This document shows, piece after piece, positions 18,098-26,177 of a stretch of 64,000 nt of DNA (position 1 is its first letter; each line of letters begins with the position of its first letter). Origin of the DNA: Neobacillus niacini (lineage in GTDB: Bacteria > Bacillota > Bacilli > Bacillales > Cytobacillaceae); NCBI RefSeq assembly GCF_019749295.1, contig NZ_JACWFG010000011.1, positions 496,001 through 560,000 of the forward strand, in the 5' to 3' direction. The notes under the pieces were generated by a model that was not told the DNA's origin, did no database searches, and saw nothing but the letters and a program-made list of their open reading frames with translations. Both the position numbers and the translations under genes were made by a program.

Positions 18098-18697
18098 ATG
18101 GTGTGGTCATTTACTTTCAAAAATAAAAGGAAAGACAGTATAGAAGATCCAAATGTGATTTCAGTTCAAAAAAACACGAAAGAATCGGAAATTGAAAAAA
18201 TTTCAAATAAACTTAAAGAAGTACTCTCCCAAACTTCTAAAGAAATAATCTTCTTGTGCGTAGGGTCAGACCGTTCTACAGGTGATTCGCTTGGTCCATT
18301 GGTGGGAACGATGCTAAAGGAAAAGAATATACCTTTTCCTGTCTATGGGACATTAGAAGAGCCTGTCCATGCACTAAATATTAAGAAAGTTATGAAGGAT
18401 ATTCATATAAGATATGAAGACCCTTTTATTTTTGGAATCGATGCTTGTTTAGGGGATGAGGAGAGGATAGGATCCGTTTTTATAAAAGAGGGAGCCTTTA
18501 TCCCAGGAAATGCGGTAAATAATGTATTACCAAGTGTGGGGAATTACCATATGAAGGCAATCGTAAATTATCTTGACCCCATCTCACCGGTACAGTCCTT
18601 AAACAGCACGCGGTTATATACCGTTAAGATTCTTGCAGAAATAATTACTGAAATTATCACCAAGGCTGCATTTGATGAGAAAGACCCTGCAAAATGA
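18098..18697 (+). CDS. yyaC: Spore protein YyaC (germination-protease-like fold)
   Basis: A 199-residue protein matching YyaC of Bacillus: IIFLCVGSDRSTGDSLGPLVGTML and GIDACLGDEERIGSVFIKEG are characteristic of this Gpr-related, putative sporulation protease family. The ATG is chosen because ATGAGGAG is seven bases upstream; the frame extends 16 codons further with no ribosome site. Single gene. Its presence indicates an endospore former. Confidence 0.88.
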   Translation: MVWSFTFKNKRKDSIEDPNVISVQKNTKESEIEKISNKLKEVLSQTSKEIIFLCVGSDRSTGDSLGPLVGTMLKEKNIPFPVYGTLEEPVHALNIKKVMKDIHIRYEDPFIFGIDACLGDEERIGSVFIKEGAFIPGNAVNNVLPSVGNYHMKAIVNYLDPISPVQSLNSTRLYTVKILAEIITEIITKAAFDEKDPAK

Positions 18698-18802
18698 CAT
18701 TGGAGCACAAGTGTCTTATAGTAAAAATGAGTTATTTGAAAGCCTTACACTAGGGTAATCTTCCTAATAAATTGATGTTTCAGAAAAGAATACGTTATAA
18801 TT

Positions 18803-18817
18803 GGTATAAAGTATACC
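18803..18817 (+). promoter_or_regulatory. Cluster operator site 1 (before gntR-1)
   Basis: GGTATAAAGTATACC, perfect GGTAT/ATACC arms with a five-base spacer, 21 bases before the gntR-1 start. Fits autoregulation. Confidence 0.75.
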
Positions 18818-18838
18818 GAGTAGGGAAGAGGGAGAAAA

Positions 18839-19513
18839 ATGGTAAGTAACTGGACGGAGGATAATCTTATCTCGATTCGAGAAAGGGTTTATATCCACAT
18901 TAAAGATCTAATATTAGAAGGGGAATTCAAAGCAGGAGATCGACTGGTGGAAAGGGAACTGGCAGAAAGATTAAACATTAGCCGAACGCCAATTCGTGAA
19001 GCTTTATTTCGTTTAGAATCGCAAGGGTTTGTTAAAACCGTGCCTAGAAAAGGTGTTATTGTTGCGGATATCTCTGAGAAGGAAATTATTGAGGTGTTCA
19101 CCATTCTTTCATCCCTAGAAGTATTGGCAGCAAAATTAGCAGTCCAAAAGCTAGACGATGAAACAAAAAACAAATTTATTGCTTGTATTAAAAAAGTCGA
19201 AGCTTGTTTGCAGGATAAAAGAGAGGATGATTACTCAGACCTCCACTCTGAAATGAATCATTTATTATATAGTTCTGCTAAGAATTCTAAACTGTATGAA
19301 ATTCTAAGTGGGTTATCAGATTATATAAAAGCCTTTGCAAAACTCGGGTATAAAAAAACGGGAAGAGCAGAACAGTCAATGGAAGAACATATAAAAATTA
19401 TGGAAGCAATCGTGAATCAAGAAATAGAAATGGCAGAATTTCTAACAAAAATTCATATTGAAAATTCTAGAAAAGCATACATGGAATCAGTTAAAAAGGG
19501 TGATAAAAGATAG
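18839..19513 (+). CDS. GntR family regulator, FCD subfamily (gntR-1)
   Basis: A 224-residue regulator. Residues 10-75 are the GntR winged helix (GDRLVERELAERLNISRTPIREALFRL). Residues 85-215 are the all-helical FCD ligand domain, where the histidines of DLHSEMNHLL, EEHIKIM and KIHIENS are candidate metal/ligand residues (FadR/VanR type). It is a close paralogue of the regulator at 31283-31972; the DNA-binding segments are nearly identical. The palindrome 21 bases upstream recurs throughout the following 13 kb, so this protein and its paralogue probably control the cluster. Confidence 0.9.
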   Translation: MVSNWTEDNLISIRERVYIHIKDLILEGEFKAGDRLVERELAERLNISRTPIREALFRLESQGFVKTVPRKGVIVADISEKEIIEVFTILSSLEVLAAKLAVQKLDDETKNKFIACIKKVEACLQDKREDDYSDLHSEMNHLLYSSAKNSKLYEILSGLSDYIKAFAKLGYKKTGRAEQSMEEHIKIMEAIVNQEIEMAEFLTKIHIENSRKAYMESVKKGDKR

Positions 19514-19522
19514 ACCAATGGA

Positions 19523-19553
19523 AGAAAGAGCTAGCTGGGTCTAGCTCTTTCTT
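19523..19553. terminator. Bidirectional terminator
   Basis: Stem GAAAGAGCTAG/CTAGCTCTTTC between convergent gntR-1 and the aspartate dehydrogenase-like gene. Confidence 0.85.
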
Positions 19554-19562
19554 TCAACCTAT

Positions 19563-20369
19563 TTATACTCCAATAACGATGGAAGAGGTTAAGTTTTTTA
19601 ACACCTTTGCAACACTCATTCCCACAATTGGACTAGATTTAGGATTTTGCTTAAATGGTTCATTTTGAACAGATATCTCAATTTCTCCAAAAGAGCCCTT
19701 CGCTTTAATGGTATGAATATTACGTTTTATCGTAGGATCTACATAAACCTGAACTTTCGTTTTTTCGAATCCGATTCCTGCAAGACTTAATGTTGCTGAA
19801 ACGTTAACGTTTTCCGGAAATAATTTTGAAGCATTTCTTGCATTTCCATCAAAGATACAATAAGGTTCAGAAATCGTTTCAAGGTTAACTTTTTCTTCTG
19901 CAATGGTTCCGTACCAACTTTTTACAGGCTTTCTCGTTATAATAGTAATCTCTTCAATCTCCCCTAAAGCTCCAGCTGCAATTCTATCTAAACCACCAAT
20001 AGCAGCAGACGGGATCAGTATTTGTTTACTATTTTCTCGTGCTGCTTTTTGTAATACATCTAGAAATTCATTATCAGCTAAAGCACCCACCGAAATAACC
20101 ATCAAATGACACCCGCTTACCAATGCCTTTTCCCCGTATAATTCTAAGGCATGATGACCAGCAGCTTCAATCACAATGTCTAAATCCTGATTGAAAAAAG
20201 ATTCTTCATTGTTAGTGAAAGAAAATGGATGTTTTGAAGCTTCTTCAATTCGCTCTAAGTTTCTAACAAGTACGCTTTTAAGTTCAATGGCACCAGCCTG
20301 TTGGGATTGAATTAATTCAGCAATATGTCTTCCAATTGTTCCATAACCTATAATTCCAGCTTTAAGCAT
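19563..20369 (-). CDS. Aspartate dehydrogenase family protein
   Basis: A 268-residue NAD(P)-dependent enzyme: Rossmann motif GIIGYGTIGRHIA at the N-terminus, DIVIEAAGHHALELYG and PSAAIGGLDRIAAGALG as in L-aspartate dehydrogenase (NadX/DUF108). The family interconverts L-aspartate and iminosuccinate plus ammonia; homologues may act on related amino acids. Full length. Ribosome site GAGGTGG before ATG. Its 5' side faces a 650-base control region with the cluster operator, so it is more likely part of that regulon than of NAD synthesis (no nadA/nadC nearby). Confidence 0.87.
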   Translation of the reverse strand: MLKAGIIGYGTIGRHIAELIQSQQAGAIELKSVLVRNLERIEEASKHPFSFTNNEESFFNQDLDIVIEAAGHHALELYGEKALVSGCHLMVISVGALADNEFLDVLQKAARENSKQILIPSAAIGGLDRIAAGALGEIEEITIITRKPVKSWYGTIAEEKVNLETISEPYCIFDGNARNASKLFPENVNVSATLSLAGIGFEKTKVQVYVDPTIKRNIHTIKAKGSFGEIEISVQNEPFKQNPKSSPIVGMSVAKVLKNLTSSIVIGV

Positions 20370-20553
20370 AATAAGACCACCTCAATTAATATAAAAGATT
20401 ATTAACATCATTTTAATAAAAACACTGTTAGCATTTCTCACAACTTTCTAGGATGAACCAGCAATAAATGGTATGGTTATCGTAATAAAAAGTTAATAGA
20501 GAGTAAAAGTTTAAGATAGAAGGGGGTGTTGGAAAATATTGTATTAATTATTT

Positions 20554-20568
20554 GGTATACGATATACC
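20554..20568. promoter_or_regulatory. Cluster operator site 2
   Basis: GGTATACGATATACC, perfect arms, in the divergent region between the aspartate dehydrogenase-like gene and the first permease. Confidence 0.75.
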
Positions 20569-20854
20569 GACTTTGCACTTTATTTTACCGAAATCTATGA
20601 ATATAAGCAATATAGTATTTGTAAAATACTAAAATATCTAAAAATTAAAAATTATTTGCACGATTAACTCACTGGTGTTATTATGATTAATAAGGTGTTA
20701 ATAGTGAAAAGCAGGAGGTGGATATCAGAAGAATTAAATATGAAAGCGTTATCTTCTTTTTTCGGAAGGTCAATATTGATTGAAATCTCAGCAACAAATT
20801 CAAGTAGGAACTTATTATTCATTTAAAACGCAGGTAAAAATTTAATTTTATCGT

Positions 20855-20869
20855 GGTATACAATCTACA
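20855..20869. promoter_or_regulatory. Cluster operator site 3 (degenerate)
   Basis: GGTATACAATCTACA: left arm intact, right arm with two changes. It lies 173 bases before the permease start. Confidence 0.45.
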
Positions 20870-21027
20870 ATGCACAATATACAGAAACGAAATCGCCTCA
20901 TTGTTAAGGAATCAATGGTAATTGAGGAAAAACAGAAAATCGTTAGCCTACATAATAAAAACCTCATCTACTTGCCATCTAAAAAGGTACCTAAACCTAT
21001 AAAATGCTGAGAGTCGGAGGGGAATAT

Positions 21028-22476
21028 ATGGAATTAACTTTAGCACATTGGATTTATGCTCTAGTAACTGTTTCCGTAATTACTACGATGTTATTTAGAA
21101 AAGGTGTTGTTCTACCTGTAATTATTGGTACATTTTTAGTCGCGGTAGTTTATAAAGGGAGCCTGATCTCAGGATTTCAAGCAGTCTTTAATGCAAACCT
21201 CGTAGCCGCAAAGGAACTCTTTAGCATTTTCTTAATTATTTCCCTTATGATTGCACTACTTAATTCTTTAAGAGATATAGGGGCTGATAAAAAGTTAATT
21301 ATACCCATTCAAAAAATAATGGTAAACGGCCATATCTCCTTTTTTGTTCTAATGATTGTGACTTATGTGATTTCATTATTTTTCTGGCCAACACCAGCCG
21401 TTCCATTAATTTGTGCGCTGCTGGTTCCCGCTGCAGTACGGGCTGGATTACCGGTCATGACCGCTGGTATGGTAGTAGTAATTGCCGGCCAAGGAATGGC
21501 ACTTTCATCCGACTATATTATGCAAGTTGCTCCTATGCTAAGTGCAAAAGCAGCAGGAATAGATAAAGGCTTAGTTACGGATAAAGGATTAATTCTTTCC
21601 GTGATAACAGGGATTAGTGCTCTAGGTATGGTCTATTTAGCTCATCGAAAATCGATTGTGAAAAGTTCTAGCTTAGATTCAGACATTAATTTTGGAAACG
21701 ATAATGCATTTTTTAATGTGGCGGATGAACTTGCTGCTACTACAGAAGAAAGTGCTGAGATGCAAAACAGAAAAAATAAATGGAGTAAGAGATTTGCTAT
21801 TTTAGTTCCATTATCCATGTTGGCTGTTATGATCTACATGTTTCAATCTAAATTTTCAGGTGGAGCTGGATTTGAGGGAACAGACGGAGCTGCTTTTGTT
21901 GGCGGCGTGGCTGCTGTTCTATTAATCTTAGCAACAATTGCTTTTAACCGGATCCATGCTCTTGATAAAATTAGTGACCATATTACAGAAGGATTTGTCT
22001 TTGCATTCAGAGCGATGGCTCCAGTTATTCCTATTGCAGGTTTCTTCTTCATGGGCAGTGGCGATTTTACACCAAGTATTCTTTCACTTGATGCGGAAGC
22101 TGCTAAGCCGGCATTCCTGTTTGATATGATTCAGGCAGGGCAGTCTTACATTCCACAAAACTCGTTTATTGCTGGATTTGGTATTTTGATTGTTGGATTA
22201 ATAACAGGCTTGGACGGCTCAGGGTTTTCAGGACTTCCATTGACAGGTGCATTGTCTGGAGCTTTAGCAACTGGAAGTAGTATTGATCCTTCGACCATGG
22301 CAGCAATTGGACAAATGGGCGCAATTTGGGGAGGAGGAACCATTGTAGCTTGGTCTTCACTTGTTGCGGTAGCAGGTTTCTTACAAATATCACCACTTGA
22401 GCTTGCCAGAAAGAATTTTATTCCTGTAATAACGGGTCTTTTCATTGCTACATTAATAGCTTTATTGATTTGGTGA
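21028..22476 (+). CDS. Multi-TM permease, ion-transporter-like
   Basis: A 482-residue membrane protein with about 12-13 hydrophobic segments and internal symmetry: re-entrant-like stretches FFWPTPAVPLICALLVPAA in the first half and GLDGSGFSGLPLTGALSG in the second. It has the feel of the NhaC/DcuC/gluconate-type ion-transporter superfamily; I do not recognise the exact family. Probably imports an organic anion or amino acid used by the cluster. Start at the ATG after GGAGGGG; eight further codons upstream lack a ribosome site. Closed by a terminator. Confidence 0.72.
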   Translation: MELTLAHWIYALVTVSVITTMLFRKGVVLPVIIGTFLVAVVYKGSLISGFQAVFNANLVAAKELFSIFLIISLMIALLNSLRDIGADKKLIIPIQKIMVNGHISFFVLMIVTYVISLFFWPTPAVPLICALLVPAAVRAGLPVMTAGMVVVIAGQGMALSSDYIMQVAPMLSAKAAGIDKGLVTDKGLILSVITGISALGMVYLAHRKSIVKSSSLDSDINFGNDNAFFNVADELAATTEESAEMQNRKNKWSKRFAILVPLSMLAVMIYMFQSKFSGGAGFEGTDGAAFVGGVAAVLLILATIAFNRIHALDKISDHITEGFVFAFRAMAPVIPIAGFFFMGSGDFTPSILSLDAEAAKPAFLFDMIQAGQSYIPQNSFIAGFGILIVGLITGLDGSGFSGLPLTGALSGALATGSSIDPSTMAAIGQMGAIWGGGTIVAWSSLVAVAGFLQISPLELARKNFIPVITGLFIATLIALLIW

Positions 22477-22518
22477 CAAGTATCCAAAGTTAGAAATTTA
22501 GAAAGGTTGTTCAAAAAT

Positions 22519-22567
22519 GGGGGTCTATCGGCAAAGTCAAAACAGACATGCTGATAGCCCTTTTTAT
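22519..22567 (+). terminator. Terminator after permease 1
   Basis: Stem GGGTCTATCGGCA/TGCTGATAGCCC (one bulge) followed by TTTTTAT. Confidence 0.7.
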
Positions 22568-22620
22568 GTCATAATGACTTGTTTTTCAAATGTATAATAA
22601 TGAGTGGAGAGGTGATAGGT

Positions 22621-23307
22621 TTGAGGAGAGTCGGTTTAGCAGGTATTGGTAAGTTAGGTAAAGCACTCATGGTACACTGGAATAATAATAATATTCCAAT
22701 AGGGGTATACCATCCATCAGAAACAAAAACGGAAGAGTTTGTAAAGAACTATCAAAATGGCTATTCATTAAGCCAAAGTAAATTTAGTGAAATAGATGTA
22801 TTCATTTTAGCACTCCCTGCGAAGGAGATTATCCCATTTATAACAACTGAATTAGCAGAAATACACTCATTTTCTTCTATTATAATAGTTAATATGGCAA
22901 CTGCTTTAAATACACAAGAGATTAAAGATAATTTTCCTTCCATAAATGTAATAGGTATCAAATACATGGGGCAATGGAGAGATTTACTCGAGAATGGCAA
23001 CGGTCTCTTTATTTCTGAAGTTTTTTTGCCAAAGCAAATAGAGGAATTATTTCTACCGTTAGGAAAAGTAATAATGGATCATGAGGATCATTTAATACAA
23101 GTAAATAAATTGGCTACCTCTTATGCATTGAAAACAGCAATAGCAATCGAGAATGAATTAACAAAAAAACAATTTTCAAAAGAATATATTAAACGGGCAT
23201 TAACATCCCTTGCACCTGAAGTTATTCGTTCCTATAGTAACGGGACCCTTGGCCACTTTGCGAAGGAAATTATAAAAGAAATTCAGTCAGAAACAGAAGA
23301 AGAATAA
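22621..23307 (+). CDS. P5C-reductase-like NAD(P)-binding protein
   Basis: A 228-residue protein with N-terminal Rossmann motif RRVGLAGIGKLGKAL and the ALPAKEIIPFI block seen in pyrroline-5-carboxylate reductases and F420-dependent oxidoreductases. The C-terminal helical part (TSYALKTAIAIENEL) is short and lacks the standard ProC dimer signature, so a role other than proline synthesis is likely, perhaps imine reduction. Start TTG at 22621 is preferred for GGAGAGGTGA just upstream. It lies inside the GntR cluster but has no operator copy directly before it. Confidence 0.68.
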   Translation: MRRVGLAGIGKLGKALMVHWNNNNIPIGVYHPSETKTEEFVKNYQNGYSLSQSKFSEIDVFILALPAKEIIPFITTELAEIHSFSSIIIVNMATALNTQEIKDNFPSINVIGIKYMGQWRDLLENGNGLFISEVFLPKQIEELFLPLGKVIMDHEDHLIQVNKLATSYALKTAIAIENELTKKQFSKEYIKRALTSLAPEVIRSYSNGTLGHFAKEIIKEIQSETEEE

Positions 23308-23315
23308 ATGTATGG

Positions 23316-23352
23316 AAAAAACCAGGAGCAGCTTTTCCCAGCACCTGGTTTT
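23316..23352. terminator. Bidirectional terminator
   Basis: Stem AAAACCAGG/CCTGGTTTT between convergent genes. Confidence 0.8.
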
Positions 23353-23370
23353 CCTATTTTATAGTCTTTG

Positions 23371-24753
23371 CTAGCCAGTAAAGGCTTGCAAGATAAACAA
23401 GTACAGCATAACGCAGATGATATAAGATGCGGCAAATGTAATATTCCAATTTGATACTTTATAAGATGTACCTTTTACTAGGTTTGACATCAAACCTAAT
23501 GTAGCATTATATGGACCTACTAGGAAGGAAGATACCGCTCCAGCTAACATGGCCACTGTTAGAATGTGTGGATTAAGTCCAAGTGCAGTTATATCCAATC
23601 CTCCTGTCATAAGTGCAAGGGAAACGGCAGGATGGAGACCTAAAAACGCAAAAGCCAAAGGTACCAAGGGAAGTAAAATCATAAAAATTTCCACACCAGC
23701 ACCCTGAATAAATTTCAGTATCCAATCATTTAACACTTCATCGGTATGGGAAATATTGATTGTTGATATAAAAAATCCAGCAGATAGAAAAATAAAGAAT
23801 TGATCCTTCATACTGATTGAAAAGGTTTGAAAATGCTTCAGTAATTGATTGCCAAAATCTGTTCCTTTTTTTAGAAAAAGAGACCAGGAAAATGCAAATG
23901 GAATCACGAGTAATGAAACAAGAATCAAAAAGGAATAATGTAACAGTGACTCTGCCAAGGAAATCGCTGCAATAAAAATAATGATTGCCAAGAAAATTTG
24001 CAAGATTCTTCTAGGAGAATTCATTTGAGTGTGTTCAATCGCTGCTGCTGTTTCATGAGAAGAAACATCTTGGACAGATGGAATCATTTTTTTAGATTTA
24101 CGTGCTCCGATGAACCAATCCATCCCCAAGCCTAAAATGCTTAGTGGTACAACATACGGTAAAATAGAAATCCAGCTTACATGTGTTACAGAAATAACGA
24201 TCCCAACAATAGGTGTAACAGGAGCCCACAGCAAAGGCATAGCAAAACCTCTAGTAATAGCTCTACTCATGAATCGTTCTTTATTCTCGACTGAAAACAA
24301 ATTCAAAGCTGGACGGATGGAATAATAGGCCATCGGTAAAGTTGCAAGATTCATAAAAATACTAAAGAAATAGGAAATACCTGAAGTGATTATATATAAC
24401 TGACCAGAGTTATTTATCCTTTTTTGAATAATTCTTTGTATGCCGCCGCTATATCCGCCTAATTTGATTGGGATTCCTAATATAGGAACTAATGTAAACA
24501 AAGTAATCAGGTCTAACATAGGGCCAAAAGATAATATGTAATTATGCCAATGTGATCCGCTTTGCCAAAGCAGCATTACACCAAGGAGCAGAAAAGTGCT
24601 GCCAAGTAATTGAACAGAGCGTTTAGCAAGAAAAATGGTAGATAATACAATAATAAAACATAGAATCGATAGCAGAACACCAAGGTCTAGTTGAGGCAGC
24701 AAAGTAGATAGTAAATACATAAAAATGACTAATAAAAATAGGAATCTCAGCAT
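23371..24753 (-). CDS. Multi-TM permease, second in the cluster
   Basis: A 460-residue membrane protein with about 12 hydrophobic segments and conserved-looking loops TRGFAMPLLWAPVTPIVGI and FLGLHPAVSLALMTGG / GAVSSFLVGPYNATLG, a two-fold arrangement similar to ion-transporter superfamily members (DctM/CitM/ArsB-like). Exact family not recognised; no solute-binding protein is near, arguing against a TRAP system. The operator at 24814-24828 lies 61 bases upstream of its start, so it belongs to the GntR regulon. A start 5 codons in would also be possible. Confidence 0.7.
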   Translation of the reverse strand: MLRFLFLLVIFMYLLSTLLPQLDLGVLLSILCFIIVLSTIFLAKRSVQLLGSTFLLLGVMLLWQSGSHWHNYILSFGPMLDLITLFTLVPILGIPIKLGGYSGGIQRIIQKRINNSGQLYIITSGISYFFSIFMNLATLPMAYYSIRPALNLFSVENKERFMSRAITRGFAMPLLWAPVTPIVGIVISVTHVSWISILPYVVPLSILGLGMDWFIGARKSKKMIPSVQDVSSHETAAAIEHTQMNSPRRILQIFLAIIIFIAAISLAESLLHYSFLILVSLLVIPFAFSWSLFLKKGTDFGNQLLKHFQTFSISMKDQFFIFLSAGFFISTINISHTDEVLNDWILKFIQGAGVEIFMILLPLVPLAFAFLGLHPAVSLALMTGGLDITALGLNPHILTVAMLAGAVSSFLVGPYNATLGLMSNLVKGTSYKVSNWNITFAASYIICVMLYLFILQAFTG

Positions 24754-24813
24754 AGCAGCACCAGCTTTTTTGAAATTTGTTTATCGTAGGAATTTTGTAA
24801 GAATTACTATTTT

Positions 24814-24828
24814 GGTATACCGAATAAA
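24814..24828. promoter_or_regulatory. Cluster operator site 4
   Basis: GGTATACCGAATAAA, with a perfect inner GGTATACC. It lies 61 bases upstream of permease 2 (minus strand). Confidence 0.55.
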
Positions 24829-24879
24829 AGAATTCAATTAAATTGTTCACCATTTATACATATTATACACTATAATTTT

Positions 24880-24894
24880 GGTATTTGGTATACA
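24880..24894 (+). promoter_or_regulatory. Cluster operator site 5 (before the 28-codon gene)
   Basis: GGTATTTGGTATACA. The 17-mer GGTATTTGGTATACAAT here is identical to the minus strand of site 6, in the same orientation relative to the next gene. Confidence 0.7.
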
Positions 24895-24963
24895 ATGTTG
24901 TTGTAATTTTTTTAATACCGTAATAGAATAAGAGTAAGCAAAACAAAATAGGAGGTAATGGGG

Positions 24964-25050
24964 ATGTTTAATTTTCTATTTGGCTCAAAGAAAGCAATGG
25001 AAAAAGCTGAGAAGAAGTTAGCACGGCTTAGAAAAACATTAAATTTTTAA
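24964..25050 (+). CDS. 28-residue basic peptide gene in the GntR regulon
   Basis: ATG nine bases after AGGAGG opens a 28-codon frame beginning MFNFLFGSKKAMEKAEK and ending TLNF. The middle is a Lys/Glu-rich, Leu/Ala-spaced stretch likely to form an amphipathic helix, net positive. The unit is complete: operator site 5 lies 70 bases upstream and a 9-bp-stem terminator 22 bases downstream. No homologue is known to me. It could be a small regulatory or membrane-active peptide, an enzyme-subunit-like peptide, or a precursor peptide; the sequence alone does not decide. Confidence 0.6.
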   Translation: MFNFLFGSKKAMEKAEKKLARLRKTLNF

Positions 25051-25072
25051 CTTTCCCATATGAATAAAAATA

Positions 25073-25100
25073 ACCGTCACTTTATATAGTGGCGGTTTTT
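25073..25100 (+). terminator. Terminator of the 28-codon gene
   Basis: Stem ACCGTCACT/AGTGGCGGT followed by TTTTT. Confidence 0.85.
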
Positions 25101-25188
25101 GACGTATTGAAAATGCCCAAAATAAAAACCGGAGGTGAGATGGGTGTGCTCCGGTTATTACATGAGTAATGTATAAGATTCGACTAGA

Positions 25189-25524
25189 TTATAAAACTGC
25201 TTCTGGTGTTTTTACCAGTTTTGAGTGAATAGAATCTTCACTATTCCCAGAGGCCTTAACAATCTCATTTAATTCTTCTCGTGCATCTTCAATCGTTTCA
25301 AATCGTTCAAAAAACTTCACAGCTATGTGGTTTACATATTCTTTTCCTTCAAATTCCTCGAATAATTGAATTTTAATATTTTCATCGATCACTTTTGCGA
25401 TTGTGTATTTGGCCTTTAACTTATCAAAGAAATAAAAGTCATAGGTTTCAACAACCTGTAACCCTTCGTTTTCAAGAATGGTTTGAAAAGTATCTTTGTT
25501 CGTTAATACAATATAGTTCCCCAT
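25189..25524 (-). CDS. Unknown 111-residue protein in the GntR regulon
   Basis: Soluble alpha/beta protein (MGNYIVLTNKDTFQTIL... KFFERFETIEDAREELNEI). I do not recognise it; DTFQTILENEG and DAREELNEI resemble helices of small regulatory or binding domains. The ATG at 25524 is chosen because AAAGGGAGTG lies six bases before it. Operator site 6 is 86 bases upstream, oriented exactly as site 5 is before the 28-codon gene, so the two are probably co-regulated. Confidence 0.6.
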   Translation of the reverse strand: MGNYIVLTNKDTFQTILENEGLQVVETYDFYFFDKLKAKYTIAKVIDENIKIQLFEEFEGKEYVNHIAVKFFERFETIEDAREELNEIVKASGNSEDSIHSKLVKTPEAVL

Positions 25525-25609
25525 TTGCAACACTCCCTTTAATATTATTTGATAGCAGTTGAATCGTAGGAATAAATAGTAGAAAGGTTTATCCCTAAAT
25601 TTGATATAT

Positions 25610-25624
25610 TGTATACCAAATACC
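25610..25624. promoter_or_regulatory. Cluster operator site 6
   Basis: TGTATACCAAATACC, the exact reverse complement of site 5. It lies between the 111-residue gene (minus) and ferredoxin 1 (plus); a TATAAT at 25724-25729 may be the ferredoxin -10 box. Confidence 0.7.
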
Positions 25625-25776
25625 TTATGAGTAGTTTATCTTAAGTTGTCAATTTGTTCAATGATAAATTTAAAATTTTTAAAAAATTATAAAAACTTCT
25701 TTTCTTTCTATATGAAAAGATTGTATAATTCAGAAAAGTATCAAAATAATTGATCATACAGAAAAGGGGTAATGTT

Positions 25777-26106
25777 ATGCCAAAAGTAATTCTTCATGTG
25801 GATGGAACGGTTGTGGAACAGCAAGTTAAGGATCAGGCAAATCTAGTAGTCTTAGCAGGTATACGTCAATTTCCTCAATTAAAGTATGGATGTGGAATGG
25901 GACGATGTACGAAATGCACTTGCCGAGTGATTAGCGGTGGAGAATCGATTGCACCGCCAAACTGGAAAGAAATTAAAATGTTAGGTGATAAGGTGGAGGA
26001 AGGATATCGATTAACCTGTCAGTTAACAATTGAACAGGATATAGAAATTTCTCAAGAGAATATCACGATTCAGGCACCAAAGAAGCAATCTGCTACATTA
26101 CGGTAG
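25777..26106 (+). CDS. [2Fe-2S] ferredoxin, plant type (ferredoxin 1)
   Basis: A 109-residue electron carrier. Cluster ligands C39, C44, C47 (C-x4-C-x2-C) and C81 are present, with an extra C49. This is the beta-grasp ferredoxin fold used to feed oxygenases and oxidases. The ATG follows AAAAGGGG. The creatininase-like gene is 71 bases downstream behind operator site 7, and the diiron protein gene follows, so this ferredoxin may reduce it. It is not a close copy of ferredoxin 2. Confidence 0.88.
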   Translation: MPKVILHVDGTVVEQQVKDQANLVVLAGIRQFPQLKYGCGMGRCTKCTCRVISGGESIAPPNWKEIKMLGDKVEEGYRLTCQLTIEQDIEISQENITIQAPKKQSATLR

Positions 26107-26130
26107 GAGATCATTTTTTAAAGGATTATT

Positions 26131-26145
26131 GGTATACAAAATACC
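26131..26145. promoter_or_regulatory. Cluster operator site 7
   Basis: GGTATACAAAATACC, perfect arms, 33 bases before the creatininase-like gene. Confidence 0.75.
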
Positions 26146-26177
26146 TAAATAAATAAAGTTATTGGGAGGGGATATTA

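Larger units (their letters stand above)
20370..21027. other. Long divergent control region
   Basis: 658 bases between the aspartate dehydrogenase-like gene (minus) and a permease gene (plus). It holds operator sites at 20554-20568 and 20855-20869 and an isolated AGGAGGTG at about 20713. A 28-codon frame at 20740-20826 has no ribosome site at the right distance, so I do not call it. The distance from the last operator to the permease start suggests a long leader. Confidence 0.55.

Noticed and set aside
19563..20369. AspDH-like enzyme as an NAD biosynthesis gene linked to the pnuC-nadR operon
   Set aside because: 25 kb apart, different control sequences (GGTAT-N5-ATACC versus TTAATTAAC palindrome) and no nadA or nadC nearby.
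20740..20826. 28-codon frame in the control region between the AspDH-like gene and permease 1
   Set aside because: AGGAGGTG lies about 20 bases upstream, too far for initiation, and the peptide has no notable character.
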